Assembly (NCBI GenBank): GCA_046330935.1
Contig: JAXLRU010000004.1
Location: forward strand, 496,001-560,000
Length of the DNA stretch: 64,000 nt
From: JAXLRU01 sp046330935
GTDB taxonomy: Bacteria; Actinomycetota; Actinomycetes; Actinomycetales; Kineosporiaceae
Direction of reading: 5' to 3'
Positions 24,271-32,378 of this stretch are shown in pieces. The position numbers and the translations under genes are program-made. The notes under the pieces were generated by a model. The model had not been told where the DNA came from, did not search any database, and worked only from the letters and a program-made list of their open reading frames with translations. Every line of letters begins with the position of its first letter. The first letter of the stretch is position 1.

Positions 24271-27200
24271 TCAGCGGCGCCTGCGGCGCTGCGGCAGCGC
24301 GGAGGCGGCGGCGGGTGCCGGCTCGCTGATCGCCGCCTCGACGACCGCCACCAGCCCCGCCTCGTCGAGGACGTCGACGGGCCGGTGGGTGCGCCCCGAC
24401 CCGGCGTAGAAGAACGCCGCACCCACCTGGGAGACGTCGACGCCCTGCAGGCGCGCCCAGGCGAGCCGGTAGACGGCGAGCTGCACGGCCCGCGCGCGCT
24501 CCTCCCCCGGCCCCGACGGGGCGGCACCGGTCTTCCAGTCGACGACGGTCCAGCGGGGCCGGCCCTGCTCGTCGGGGTCCTCGCCGAACACCGCGTCGAT
24601 CCGCCCCCGCAGGGTGACGGGCCCGACGGGGGTCTCGATGGCCACCTCGACCGCGTCGGGGATCCGGGACGCCCACTCGCTGGCCAGGAACGACGCCTGC
24701 AGCGCGGGCAGGTCGTCGTCGGAGGCGGGTACCGGGTCGGCGTCGTCGGCCGCACCCGGCAGGTCGTCGACGTCCACGAGCGCCGCCGAGGCGAACCGGC
24801 GTTCCAGCCACGCGTGGAACGCGCTGCCCCGGCGCGCCTGAGGGCTCGGCGGCTGCGGCATCGGCCGGCGCAGGCGGGCCGCCAGCGCGGACGCGTCGCG
24901 GGCGAGGGCCACGAGCTGGGACGCCGACAGGTGCGCCGGCAGCTCCACCTCCAGCCGTGCCTGCCGCCCCGCGTCGCGTTCGGCGAGCAGGACGTCCACC
25001 TCCCGCGCCCAGGCCGCCTCGGGGCCGTCCGGGTCCTGCTCGGCGACCGGATCGGCGCTCGCGTCGCCGCCCAGGTGCCTGCGCACGCGCTGCGCGGCGT
25101 CCTCGACGACGTCCCGGCGTCCGCCCAGCGGGTCCAGCGGCCAGGTCAGCGCGTTCGTGCTGCGCAAGCGCGGGTTCTGGGCGCCCTCCCCGGGCGGGTC
25201 CGCCCACGTGCCCACGACCGGCGGGTGCCCGCCGTCCGGTCCGGCACCGGGCTCGGCCACGGCTTCGGGCTCGGCCACCGGCAGGGCGAGCTCGCGCAGC
25301 TCGACCAGGAAGCGTGAGGGCGGCCGGGGCGACTTCGCCTCGCCCCACACCGCACCGCTCAGCAGGGCGGTGTGCCGGGCACGGGTGACGGCCACGTAGG
25401 CCAGGCGGCGTTCCTCGGCGAGGTCGTGCTCGGTGCAGCCCTGCACGAACTCCTCCCAGCGCAGGCCGAGGTCGGCCTGCGAGGAGGCGTTGCGCCAGCG
25501 CCACGGCGGCAGGCCGTCGACGTCCCCGCGCAGGGGGTAGGGCAGGGCACCGAGGTCGGCGAGCCACCCCTTGGACGCCGTGGCCGGGCGGCCCTGGGGC
25601 CCGCTGGGGAAGCAGCCCTCGGTCAGCCCCGGGACGGCGACGACGTCCCACTCCAGGCCCTTCGCGGCGTGCACGGTGAGCACCTGGACGGCGGCACCGT
25701 CGGAGGCCCCCGCGCCGCCCTCGAGCCCGCGCTCACGCTCGGCCGCCGCCTGCAGCCAGCCGAGGAACGCGCCGAGCCCGCTGCTGCCGAACCCGCCGCC
25801 GCGGCGGTCGTCGGAGGACGCCGCGAACCCGGCCGCGACCTCGACGAACGCGTCGAGGTGGGCCCGCGCCAGTGCCGCGGGCACCCCGGGCCGGGATGCC
25901 ACCTCGACGTCGAGCAGCAGCGCCCGCTCGGCCTCGACGACGAGGTCGGGCAGCGGCAGCAGCGTGCGCGCGCGCAGGCCGCGCAGGACGTCCCCCAGGC
26001 GGCGCAGGCGGCGACGTCCCTCGTCGGACAGGCGCTGACCGGCCGGGCCCTGCCACAGCTCGCCGGGCAGGTCGTCGACGGCCTCGACCAGGGAGCGCTC
26101 GTCGACGGCGTCCAGCTCCACCGGCTCCCCCGACTCACCGCCGTCGGCCTGGTCGGCGGGGGGCGGGGGCGAGCCCTGCGCACCGGGTGCGGCGGCGTCG
26201 GCGAACGCCTCGACGACCGGCTCGGGCGTGGGCTCCGTGGGGGCGTCCGACGCTCCGCGGCGGTGCCGGGCGGCCTGCTGGCTGGACCAGGCCGACAGTG
26301 CCTCCAGGTCGGCGGCGCCGATCTGCCAGGCCGCCCCCGTGAGCAGCCGCATCAGGGAGTCACCACGAGAGGGGTCGTGGACCACCTCGAGCGCGGCCCT
26401 CAGCTCGGCGACCTCGGGCTGGTGCAGCAGACCGCCGAGGCCGACCACCTCCACGGGCAGGCCCCGCCCCCGCAGGGCCGCCTCGACCGCCGGGAAGAGG
26501 CTGCGGGTGCGGCACAGGACGGCGACGCTGGCCCCCGACCCTCCGCCGGGGCCGCGCCCGCCCGGGCCGCGGCCCGTCCACGCGGCCTCGACGGTGTCGG
26601 CCAGGCTGCGCAGCTCGTCCTCGACCGTGTCGTGCCATTCCACGCGCACCTGCCCGGCCCCCGCGTCGGGCCGCGCGCCCAGGGGCAGCACCTGCACGGG
26701 CGCGGCCTCGGCGCCCGACCAGGGCGCGGGCGCGCGCAGGGGCGCCGCCAGGGCGTTGGCGGCGTCGAGCACCGCGTGGTCGTTGCGCCAGCTGGTGGAC
26801 AGGTGCCGCACGAGCGCGGGGACGCCGTCGGGCCCGGGGAACTGCTCGGGGAACCGTTCCAGCGTCCCCGCCGACGCCCCCCGCCACCCGTAGATCGACT
26901 GGTGCGGGTCACCGACGGCGGTCACGGCGTGGCCGTCGCCGAAGAGGGCGCGCAGCAGCACGAGCTGGGCGTGGCTGGTGTCCTGGTACTCGTCGAGCAG
27001 CACCACGGGGAAGCGGCGGCGCTCCGCCTCGGCGACCTCCGGCACGTCGCGGGCCAGACGTGCCGCGAGGGCGACCTGGTCCCCGAAGTCGACGACGTCG
27101 CGCTCCCGCTTGCGCTGCGCGTACGCCTCCAGCAGCGCCACCAGCCGGCGGCGGGGCACCACCTTCTCGCGCAGCACCTTGGCGACGGCGGCGACCGGCT

Positions 27201-27927
27201 TGCCCGGCGCGGCGTCCCCGAGGGCCGCCGGCAGGCCCGTGACGTGCTCGAGGAGCTCGTCGAGGAAGGCCCCCACGTCGGCGGGCCGGACGAGGTGTTC
27301 GGCGCACTCGGAGGCGAGGGTCAGGACGGCGTCGACGACCGTGGAACGGGCGTTCTCGACGTCGCCCATGTCGCCGTCCCACGAGCCCACGAGCTCGTCG
27401 ACGAGCTGCCAGGCGCCGGCCTCGCCGAGGACCGTCGCGGTCGGCTCGATGCCCAGGCGCAGGCCGTGGTCGCGCACGACGGCGGCGGCGTAGGAGTGGT
27501 AGGTGGACACGGCGACGGGGGCGGGTTCGGCGATCAGCTGGCGCCGGTGCAGGGCACGCAGCCGGGCCCGGATCCGCTCGGCGAGCTCACCGGCCGCCTT
27601 GCGCGTGAACGTGAGGCCGAGCACCTGCTCGGGCAGCACGAGCCCGTTCGCGACGAGCCAGACGACGCGCGCGGCCATCGTCTCGGTCTTGCCGGACCCC
27701 GCGCCGGCGACAACGAGCAGCGGCTCGACGGGCGCCTCGATGACGGCCACCTGCTCGTCGGTGGGCGCGGGCCGGCCCAGCTCCCGGGCGATGTCACGCG
27801 CCGAGAGGCGGTGCTGGCGGGGCCCTGGCACCGGCGTGCGCGGCGCGGCCTCCCGGGGGGCGGCCTCGACGGAGAGCATGTCGAGGGACAGCTGCTCGTC
27901 GCCGACGCGACGGGCGGCGCGGCTCAC
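24271..27927 (-). CDS. adnB: AdnB subunit of the AdnAB helicase-nuclease
   Basis: A 1218-residue UvrD-like motor with a C-terminal nuclease. The motor has an intact P-loop VVAGAGSGKTET (Lys 80), motif II LLDEYQDTSHAQ, GDPHQSIYGWRGASAGTL, and LAYVAVTRARHTALL. The C-terminal RecB-type PD-(D/E)XK domain shows GSAFHAWLERRF, LRGRIDAVFG and WTVVDWKTG. Its GTG start overlaps the stop of the upstream gene by 4 bases. In mycobacteria AdnB is the main translocating ATPase of a heterodimer that unwinds and resects double-strand breaks. A Ser/Glu/Pro-rich insert lies around residues 565-620. Confidence 0.93.
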   Translation of the reverse strand: MSRAARRVGDEQLSLDMLSVEAAPREAAPRTPVPGPRQHRLSARDIARELGRPAPTDEQVAVIEAPVEPLLVVAGAGSGKTETMAARVVWLVANGLVLPEQVLGLTFTRKAAGELAERIRARLRALHRRQLIAEPAPVAVSTYHSYAAAVVRDHGLRLGIEPTATVLGEAGAWQLVDELVGSWDGDMGDVENARSTVVDAVLTLASECAEHLVRPADVGAFLDELLEHVTGLPAALGDAAPGKPVAAVAKVLREKVVPRRRLVALLEAYAQRKRERDVVDFGDQVALAARLARDVPEVAEAERRRFPVVLLDEYQDTSHAQLVLLRALFGDGHAVTAVGDPHQSIYGWRGASAGTLERFPEQFPGPDGVPALVRHLSTSWRNDHAVLDAANALAAPLRAPAPWSGAEAAPVQVLPLGARPDAGAGQVRVEWHDTVEDELRSLADTVEAAWTGRGPGGRGPGGGSGASVAVLCRTRSLFPAVEAALRGRGLPVEVVGLGGLLHQPEVAELRAALEVVHDPSRGDSLMRLLTGAAWQIGAADLEALSAWSSQQAARHRRGASDAPTEPTPEPVVEAFADAAAPGAQGSPPPPADQADGGESGEPVELDAVDERSLVEAVDDLPGELWQGPAGQRLSDEGRRRLRRLGDVLRGLRARTLLPLPDLVVEAERALLLDVEVASRPGVPAALARAHLDAFVEVAAGFAASSDDRRGGGFGSSGLGAFLGWLQAAAERERGLEGGAGASDGAAVQVLTVHAAKGLEWDVVAVPGLTEGCFPSGPQGRPATASKGWLADLGALPYPLRGDVDGLPPWRWRNASSQADLGLRWEEFVQGCTEHDLAEERRLAYVAVTRARHTALLSGAVWGEAKSPRPPSRFLVELRELALPVAEPEAVAEPGAGPDGGHPPVVGTWADPPGEGAQNPRLRSTNALTWPLDPLGGRRDVVEDAAQRVRRHLGGDASADPVAEQDPDGPEAAWAREVDVLLAERDAGRQARLEVELPAHLSASQLVALARDASALAARLRRPMPQPPSPQARRGSAFHAWLERRFASAALVDVDDLPGAADDADPVPASDDDLPALQASFLASEWASRIPDAVEVAIETPVGPVTLRGRIDAVFGEDPDEQGRPRWTVVDWKTGAAPSGPGEERARAVQLAVYRLAWARLQGVDVSQVGAAFFYAGSGRTHRPVDVLDEAGLVAVVEAAISEPAPAAASALPQRRRRR

Positions 27928-30900
27928 GTCGTCACCTGCCGGCCCTCGGGCTGCAGCGGGCAGCTACGTCGCTGCGGGCACCGCTCGCACGACTCGTTCG
28001 CGACCGCCTGGAACCGGCTGCCCGCCATGCCCTCGGCCGTCTCGGCGACCAGCTTGGCGGCCCACTGCGGGTCGTCGTCGTCACCGAGGGCGGGCTGCTG
28101 CTGCACGCCGACCGACTTCGTCTTCGTCCCCAGCTGCACCAGCATCGCCCCACCGCTGCGCGGGCCGGCCCCGGCGGCGGGGGCGACGTCGTCGAGCGCC
28201 CCTGCCTCGACCGCGGCCTGGTAGACGCCGAGCTGGGGGTGGCGCGGCAGGTCGGCGCGGGGCGGTGGGGTCCGGCCGGTCTTGAGGTCCACGACGACGA
28301 GGTTCCCCCGACCGTCGGACTCCACCCGGTCGATCTGCCCCCGGATCCGCGCGCGGCCCACGACGACGTCGACCGGCTGCTCGACCGCGACCAGGGTGCG
28401 TCCCTCCTTGCGGGCCTTGACCACGTAGTCGGCGAACTTGCGGACCATGTCCTCGGCCCGGGCCCGGGCGACGTCACTGGTCCAGCCCGGCCCGAGGCCG
28501 AGCTCCGGCAGCCGCTCCTGAAGCCGCGCCACGAGCTCCGGTCGGGACGCCTCGGGCAGTTCGCGGGCGACGTCGTGCACGAGCACGCCGAGGGCCTGCA
28601 GGGTCGACGGCCCCGAGGTGCCGCCGCAGGATTCGAGCAGCCACCGCAGCTGGCAGCGGGCGAACGCCTCCACCCGCGACGGCGATACCTTGACCGGCGC
28701 CCCGTCCTCGCGCAGCGGGCGGTCCGTGGAGGGCTCCCCCAGGCCGTACCAGTCCCCTGGGTCGGCGCCGGGCACCCCGGCCGCGGCCAGGCGGGCGAGC
28801 TGTCGGGCGGCGGCGTCCCGGTCGGCGTCGCGGCGCGCCGGGTCGGCCACGCAGGCGCGCAGGTCGGCGACCAGCCCCGGCAGGGTCATCGCCCGCGGGA
28901 CGGCGGCCAGCGGGCGCACGTCGTCGGCGTAGGGGTCGACGAGGTCGAGGAACGCCGAGGGCTGGAGGTCCTCCGACCGCACGGCCGTGACGAGCAGGTC
29001 GCGCCGGGCCCGGCTGACCGCCACCCCGAAGAGGCGGGTCTCGTCCTCCAGGACGGCGCGCCGCTGGGCCGTGGTCGCGCCGGCGCCGAGGGCGTGGCGC
29101 CCGTCGACGACGTCGGCGAGCAGTTGCGCCCCCAGCAGGGACGACCGCAGGCGCAGGTCGGGCCACACGCCGTCCTGGACCCCGACGACGGCCACGACGT
29201 CCCACTCGCGGCCTGCCGCGCCCTGGGCGGTGACCAGCGCGACGGCGTCGGCGGAGGGGGCGCGGGGGGCGAGGGTGTCCTGGGGGACGTCCTGGCCCTC
29301 CAGGTAGTCGAGGAAGTCTGCGGGCCCGCTGCGCGGCAGGCGGTCGACGAAGCGGGCCGCGGCCTCGAACAGCGCGACGACGGCGTCGAGGTCGCGGTCG
29401 GCGCGCTCCCCTGACGGGCCCCCCGCCAGGGCGGTGGCGCGCCAGGCGTCGGCGAGGCCGGTGGCCTGCCACAACGCCCACAGCACCGTCTCGGCGCTGG
29501 CTCCCGGCTCGGAGGCGGCCGCCCGCCCGGCGTCGAGGACGGCTGCGAGGCGGCGGGCGGCCAGCGTCATCGCCGGGGGCAGCGCGGCCAGGCGGGACGG
29601 GTCGAGCAGGGCCTCGACGAGCAGAGCGTCGCTGGCGCGGCCGCCGCCGGAGGCGAGTTCCTCGGCGCGCAGCCGCTGCCGCAGCCGCCGCACCCCGAGG
29701 GTGTCGGAGCCACCGATCGGACCCGTCAACAGTTCGACCGCGACGTCGGGGGTGAGTGCCTCGGCGCGGTGGTCGTCGTCGGCGAGCACGCAGCGCAGCG
29801 CCAGCCGCAGCGGGACGACGGCCGCCTCGTCGCGCAGCGGCACCTCCGCCTGGGGCACGGCGACGGGCACCCCCGCCGCGGCCAGAGCGCGCCGCAGCGG
29901 CGCGGTGGAGGCGGTGGAGCGGGTGACGACCGCCATCGACGACCAGGGGACGGCGTCGTCGAGGTGGCGCCGGCGCAGGTGCGCGGCCACGTAGGCGGCC
30001 TCCTGGGCCGCGGAGCCGAGGACGGCCACGGCGGCCCGGCCCGGGGGAAGCTGGGCGGCGGGGACGGCCGAGCGGTGCGCGGTGGCGCCGGAGCTGCCGA
30101 TCCGCGACACGACCCGGCGGGTGATCGCGTGCAGCTCGGGGGATTGGCGGTGCCCCGTGCGCAACGCGATGACCCGAGCGGGGGCCCCCGTGCCGTTGCG
30201 GAAGCGGCTGGCGGCCTCCGCGAGCCACCGGGGCCGCGCCCCGCGGAAGGTCTGCGTGGCCTGGTCCGGGTCGCCGACCAGCAGCACGTCCTTGCCGCCT
30301 GCTCCGAGCAGCTCGAGCAGCCGACCCCCGGCGACGGTCAGTTCCTGGGCGTCGTCGACGGCGACCAGCGCCCACCGGCGGCGCTCGGCGTCGAGCAGCT
30401 CCGGGTCGGTCTCCAGCAGGGCCACGGCGGCGTCGACGATTCCCGCCGGGTCGTAGGCGCCGGGGGTGGCCAGGGCGGTGACGTCGAGGTACTCCCCCAT
30501 GAGCTGGGCGGCTGCACGCCAGTCGGGGCGGTCGTGCTCGGCGGAGAGGGCGAGCAGGTCGTCGGGGGTGAGGCCGCGCTCGATCGCGCGCATCACGAGG
30601 TCGCGCACCTCGTCGCGGAAACCGCGCAGGCCCCGCACCTCGTCGTCGAGCGCCGGGGGCCAGGACGGGGGGCGGCCGTGGCCCTCGCGGTGCCCCGCGA
30701 GCAGGTCGGCGAGGACGCGGTCCTGCTCGGCGCCGGAGATCAGCCGGGGCGGCGGGTCGCCGTCGGCCACGCGGGCGCGCCGCAGCAGGCCGAACGCGTA
30801 GGAGTGGGGGGTGCGCGCCAGCGGCTCCCGCACGGTGCCGGCGAGCCGCGCCGAGAGGCGGTCGCGCAGGTCGGCGGCGGCGGTGCGGGTGGGAGCGAGC

Positions 30901-31202
30901 ACGAGGACGCCGTCGGCCGGGACGCCGTCACGGCCGACCCTCGCGGCGACGGCTTCGATCAGGACCGTCGTGGTGCCGGCCCCCGCCGCCCCGATGACGA
31001 CCAGCGGGCCCTCCCCGGCGCGGTGTGCGACGGCGGCGGCCTGCAGGTCGTCGAGGAGCAGCGGGGCCGCGGACCGCCCGGTCGTCGTGGACCGCTGCCC
31101 CGGGGCGGCGCCCTCCCCGGGGATGTCGGCGCCGCGGCGCGGGACGAGGCGGACGGCGGCATGACTGCGCGCTCCCGCCTGCTCGACCCCGACGACGCTC
31201 AC
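27924..31202 (-). CDS. adnA: AdnA subunit of the AdnAB helicase-nuclease, Walker A lysine replaced
   Basis: A 1092-residue UvrD-like protein with a C-terminal nuclease, upstream of and translationally coupled to adnB. The P-loop region is IGAAGAGTTTVL (residues 70-81): Thr 77 stands where the catalytic lysine belongs. Motif II is VAVDDAQELT instead of a DExQD form. The nuclease has IRGQIDRVE and LVVVDLKTG. Cysteines for a 4Fe-4S cluster are visible: one in FARCQLRWLL and three in the tail CERCPQRRSC (C-x2-C-x5-C). In mycobacterial AdnAB the AdnA motor is the lesser one, so loss of its ATP site fits the family trend. The GTG start lacks a strong ribosome binding site. Confidence 0.9.
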   Translation of the reverse strand: MSVVGVEQAGARSHAAVRLVPRRGADIPGEGAAPGQRSTTTGRSAAPLLLDDLQAAAVAHRAGEGPLVVIGAAGAGTTTVLIEAVAARVGRDGVPADGVLVLAPTRTAAADLRDRLSARLAGTVREPLARTPHSYAFGLLRRARVADGDPPPRLISGAEQDRVLADLLAGHREGHGRPPSWPPALDDEVRGLRGFRDEVRDLVMRAIERGLTPDDLLALSAEHDRPDWRAAAQLMGEYLDVTALATPGAYDPAGIVDAAVALLETDPELLDAERRRWALVAVDDAQELTVAGGRLLELLGAGGKDVLLVGDPDQATQTFRGARPRWLAEAASRFRNGTGAPARVIALRTGHRQSPELHAITRRVVSRIGSSGATAHRSAVPAAQLPPGRAAVAVLGSAAQEAAYVAAHLRRRHLDDAVPWSSMAVVTRSTASTAPLRRALAAAGVPVAVPQAEVPLRDEAAVVPLRLALRCVLADDDHRAEALTPDVAVELLTGPIGGSDTLGVRRLRQRLRAEELASGGGRASDALLVEALLDPSRLAALPPAMTLAARRLAAVLDAGRAAASEPGASAETVLWALWQATGLADAWRATALAGGPSGERADRDLDAVVALFEAAARFVDRLPRSGPADFLDYLEGQDVPQDTLAPRAPSADAVALVTAQGAAGREWDVVAVVGVQDGVWPDLRLRSSLLGAQLLADVVDGRHALGAGATTAQRRAVLEDETRLFGVAVSRARRDLLVTAVRSEDLQPSAFLDLVDPYADDVRPLAAVPRAMTLPGLVADLRACVADPARRDADRDAAARQLARLAAAGVPGADPGDWYGLGEPSTDRPLREDGAPVKVSPSRVEAFARCQLRWLLESCGGTSGPSTLQALGVLVHDVARELPEASRPELVARLQERLPELGLGPGWTSDVARARAEDMVRKFADYVVKARKEGRTLVAVEQPVDVVVGRARIRGQIDRVESDGRGNLVVVDLKTGRTPPPRADLPRHPQLGVYQAAVEAGALDDVAPAAGAGPRSGGAMLVQLGTKTKSVGVQQQPALGDDDDPQWAAKLVAETAEGMAGSRFQAVANESCERCPQRRSCPLQPEGRQVTT

Positions 31203-31211
31203 GGCTGAATC

Positions 31212-31239
31212 CCATCACACCGCGCCGACGTTCGGTCAA
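31212..31239 (-). promoter_or_regulatory. Possible adnA promoter
   Basis: TTGACC (31239-31234) and TGATGG (31217-31212) on the minus strand are separated by 16 bases. The -10 hexamer ends 10 bases before the GTG of adnA, so a leaderless or near-leaderless message is likely. This is a weak consensus match. Confidence 0.35.
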
Positions 31240-31302
31240 CGCACGGCGAAGATCGGCCCTGCCGTTCGCGCAACCTGGCCCCGGATAGGGCACGATCGGG
31301 CC

Positions 31303-31596
31303 ATGCACGCGCGCATGCTCCTCGACGGCGACGGCCGCAGCTTCGAGTTGCTCCTGGTGAACGACGTCGAGCGAGGTGGGCAGTCCCTCGAGCTGTGGGA
31401 CGTGGGCCCCGCCCCGGGTCGGGGCCTGACCATGGAGGCGTTCCGGGACGAGGACGGTCAGCGCTTCACCGCGTCGTCCTTCACGCGCGAGGACGTCCCC
31501 ATGAACGTGCTCGAGTGGTTCGTGACCACCGCCCGCCGGCTGCTCGACACCGAGCGCGGCACCGTTCCGCCCGTCGGCGGCTCCCCCTCCCGGTGA
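31303..31596 (+). CDS. Hypothetical protein, 97 residues
   Basis: From ATG 31303 the protein reads as a compact alpha/beta domain: MHARMLLDGDGRSFELLLVN, then LELWDVGPAPGRGLTMEAFR and FTASSFTREDVPMNVLEWF. No signal, membrane segment or catalytic motif is seen, and I do not recognise the family. It is divergent from adnA with 100 bases between them, and its stop overlaps the GTG of the next small membrane gene by 4 bases. Confidence 0.65.
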   Translation: MHARMLLDGDGRSFELLLVNDVERGGQSLELWDVGPAPGRGLTMEAFRDEDGQRFTASSFTREDVPMNVLEWFVTTARRLLDTERGTVPPVGGSPSR

Positions 31597-31775
31597 GCCG
31601 CCTCGCCGCGCTCGTGGGCGCCGTCGCGCTGGTCGGGATCCTCGTCGGGTCGGCGCTGCTGGTCCTTCCCGGGCCGGGCTTCCTCGTGCTCGCGGTCTCG
31701 CTGACGCTGGCCGTCGACGCCGCCGTCCTCGCGTGGGTGGCGCGCCGCCGCGCGCGTTCCCAAGTCCCTCGCTGA
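31593..31775 (+). CDS. Small membrane protein with PGPGF motif
   Basis: A 60-residue protein from GTG 31593, overlapping the preceding stop. It has two hydrophobic segments, LVGAVALVGILVGSALLVL and FLVLAVSLTLAVDAAVLAWV, separated by a conserved-looking turn LPGPGF, and a basic C-terminal tail. The PGPG turn between two helices is typical of small TMEM-type actinobacterial membrane proteins. Function unknown. Confidence 0.65.
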   Translation: MSRLAALVGAVALVGILVGSALLVLPGPGFLVLAVSLTLAVDAAVLAWVARRRARSQVPR

Positions 31776-31885
31776 CCTGTCGCGAGGTGCGCCAGGCCAC
31801 CGAGGGCCGCAGCCTCACCGGCTCGGCCCGCCCCGCCCCGCCCCGCCCCCACCCCATGGCCCTACCGCCGATGGCCGGTACCCCC

Positions 31886-31933
31886 TCTCTTTCCGAGTTT
31901 TGTCAGCCTGGCGTGACAAAACTCGGAAAGAGA
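31886..31933. terminator. Perfect 20-base inverted repeat between convergent genes
   Basis: TCTCTTTCCGAGTTTTGTCA (31886-31905) and its exact complement (31914-31933) flank an 8-base loop. It lies in the 255-base gap between a rightward membrane gene and the leftward alkyltransferase-like gene, so it may act as a bidirectional terminator. It is distinctly A/T-richer than its surroundings and could instead be a dispersed palindromic repeat. Confidence 0.6.
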
Positions 31934-32030
31934 AACCCCGCGCCTCGCGACACGCCCGCCCCAGCTGGTCCGCCGGCTCCGATTCACGTGCCGCCGGGGG
32001 CCGGTGGCGGCACGACGCCTGCGCTCGCGC

Positions 32031-32333
32031 TCAGCCGTCCCACCGGGCTCGCGGCACGTCGACGCGCCCGTCGGGTAGCAGGGGGGTCGCTTCCCGGCGC
32101 CAGTGCTCGCGCGCGACCGCGATCAGGTGGGGCGCGAGGTCACCGCGGGCGGTGACGACCCGCCACCAGCAGACCTCGCCGCCCGCCGTCGCCATCACCC
32201 TGCCGACCGCGCGGGCGGCCACGGGCGGTCGGCCGAGCAGGGTGGCCACGTCCCCGTACGTGACCACCCTGCCCGGTGGAACGGCGTCCACCAGCTCCAG
32301 CACCGCGTCCGCGAAACCGCTGCTCGCACCCAC
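32031..32333 (-). CDS. Alkyltransferase-like (ATL/MGMT-family) protein without the acceptor cysteine
   Basis: A 100-residue protein with the MGMT DNA-binding fold: VLELVDAVPPGRVVTYGDVA and LLGRPPVAARAVGRVMA (winged-helix recognition helix). At the PCHR active-site position the sequence reads VCWWRVV, so the alkyl-accepting cysteine is replaced by Trp. This places it in the ATL group, which binds O6-alkylguanine and hands it to nucleotide excision repair. From memory M. tuberculosis Rv3204 occupies the same genomic position between adnAB and moeZ. Confidence 0.88.
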   Translation of the reverse strand: MGASSGFADAVLELVDAVPPGRVVTYGDVATLLGRPPVAARAVGRVMATAGGEVCWWRVVTARGDLAPHLIAVAREHWRREATPLLPDGRVDVPRARWDG

Positions 32334-32342
32334 ACGACCCTC

Positions 32343-32369
32343 CGCCCCACCCGCCGCGCGGGTGGGGCG
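32343..32369 (-). terminator. Terminator of the MMPL gene
   Basis: CGCCCCACCC (32343-32352) and GGGTGGGGCG (32360-32369) are perfect arms with a 7-base loop, 10 bases after the leftward MMPL stop and 10 bases before the ATL start. Confidence 0.6.
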
Positions 32370-32378
32370 AATCCTGCC

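Noticed and set aside
25372..28224. Long plus-strand frame opposite adnB
   Set aside because: Composition is shadow-like (Arg/Gly/His-rich without hydrophobic core) and all helicase and nuclease motifs are on the other strand.
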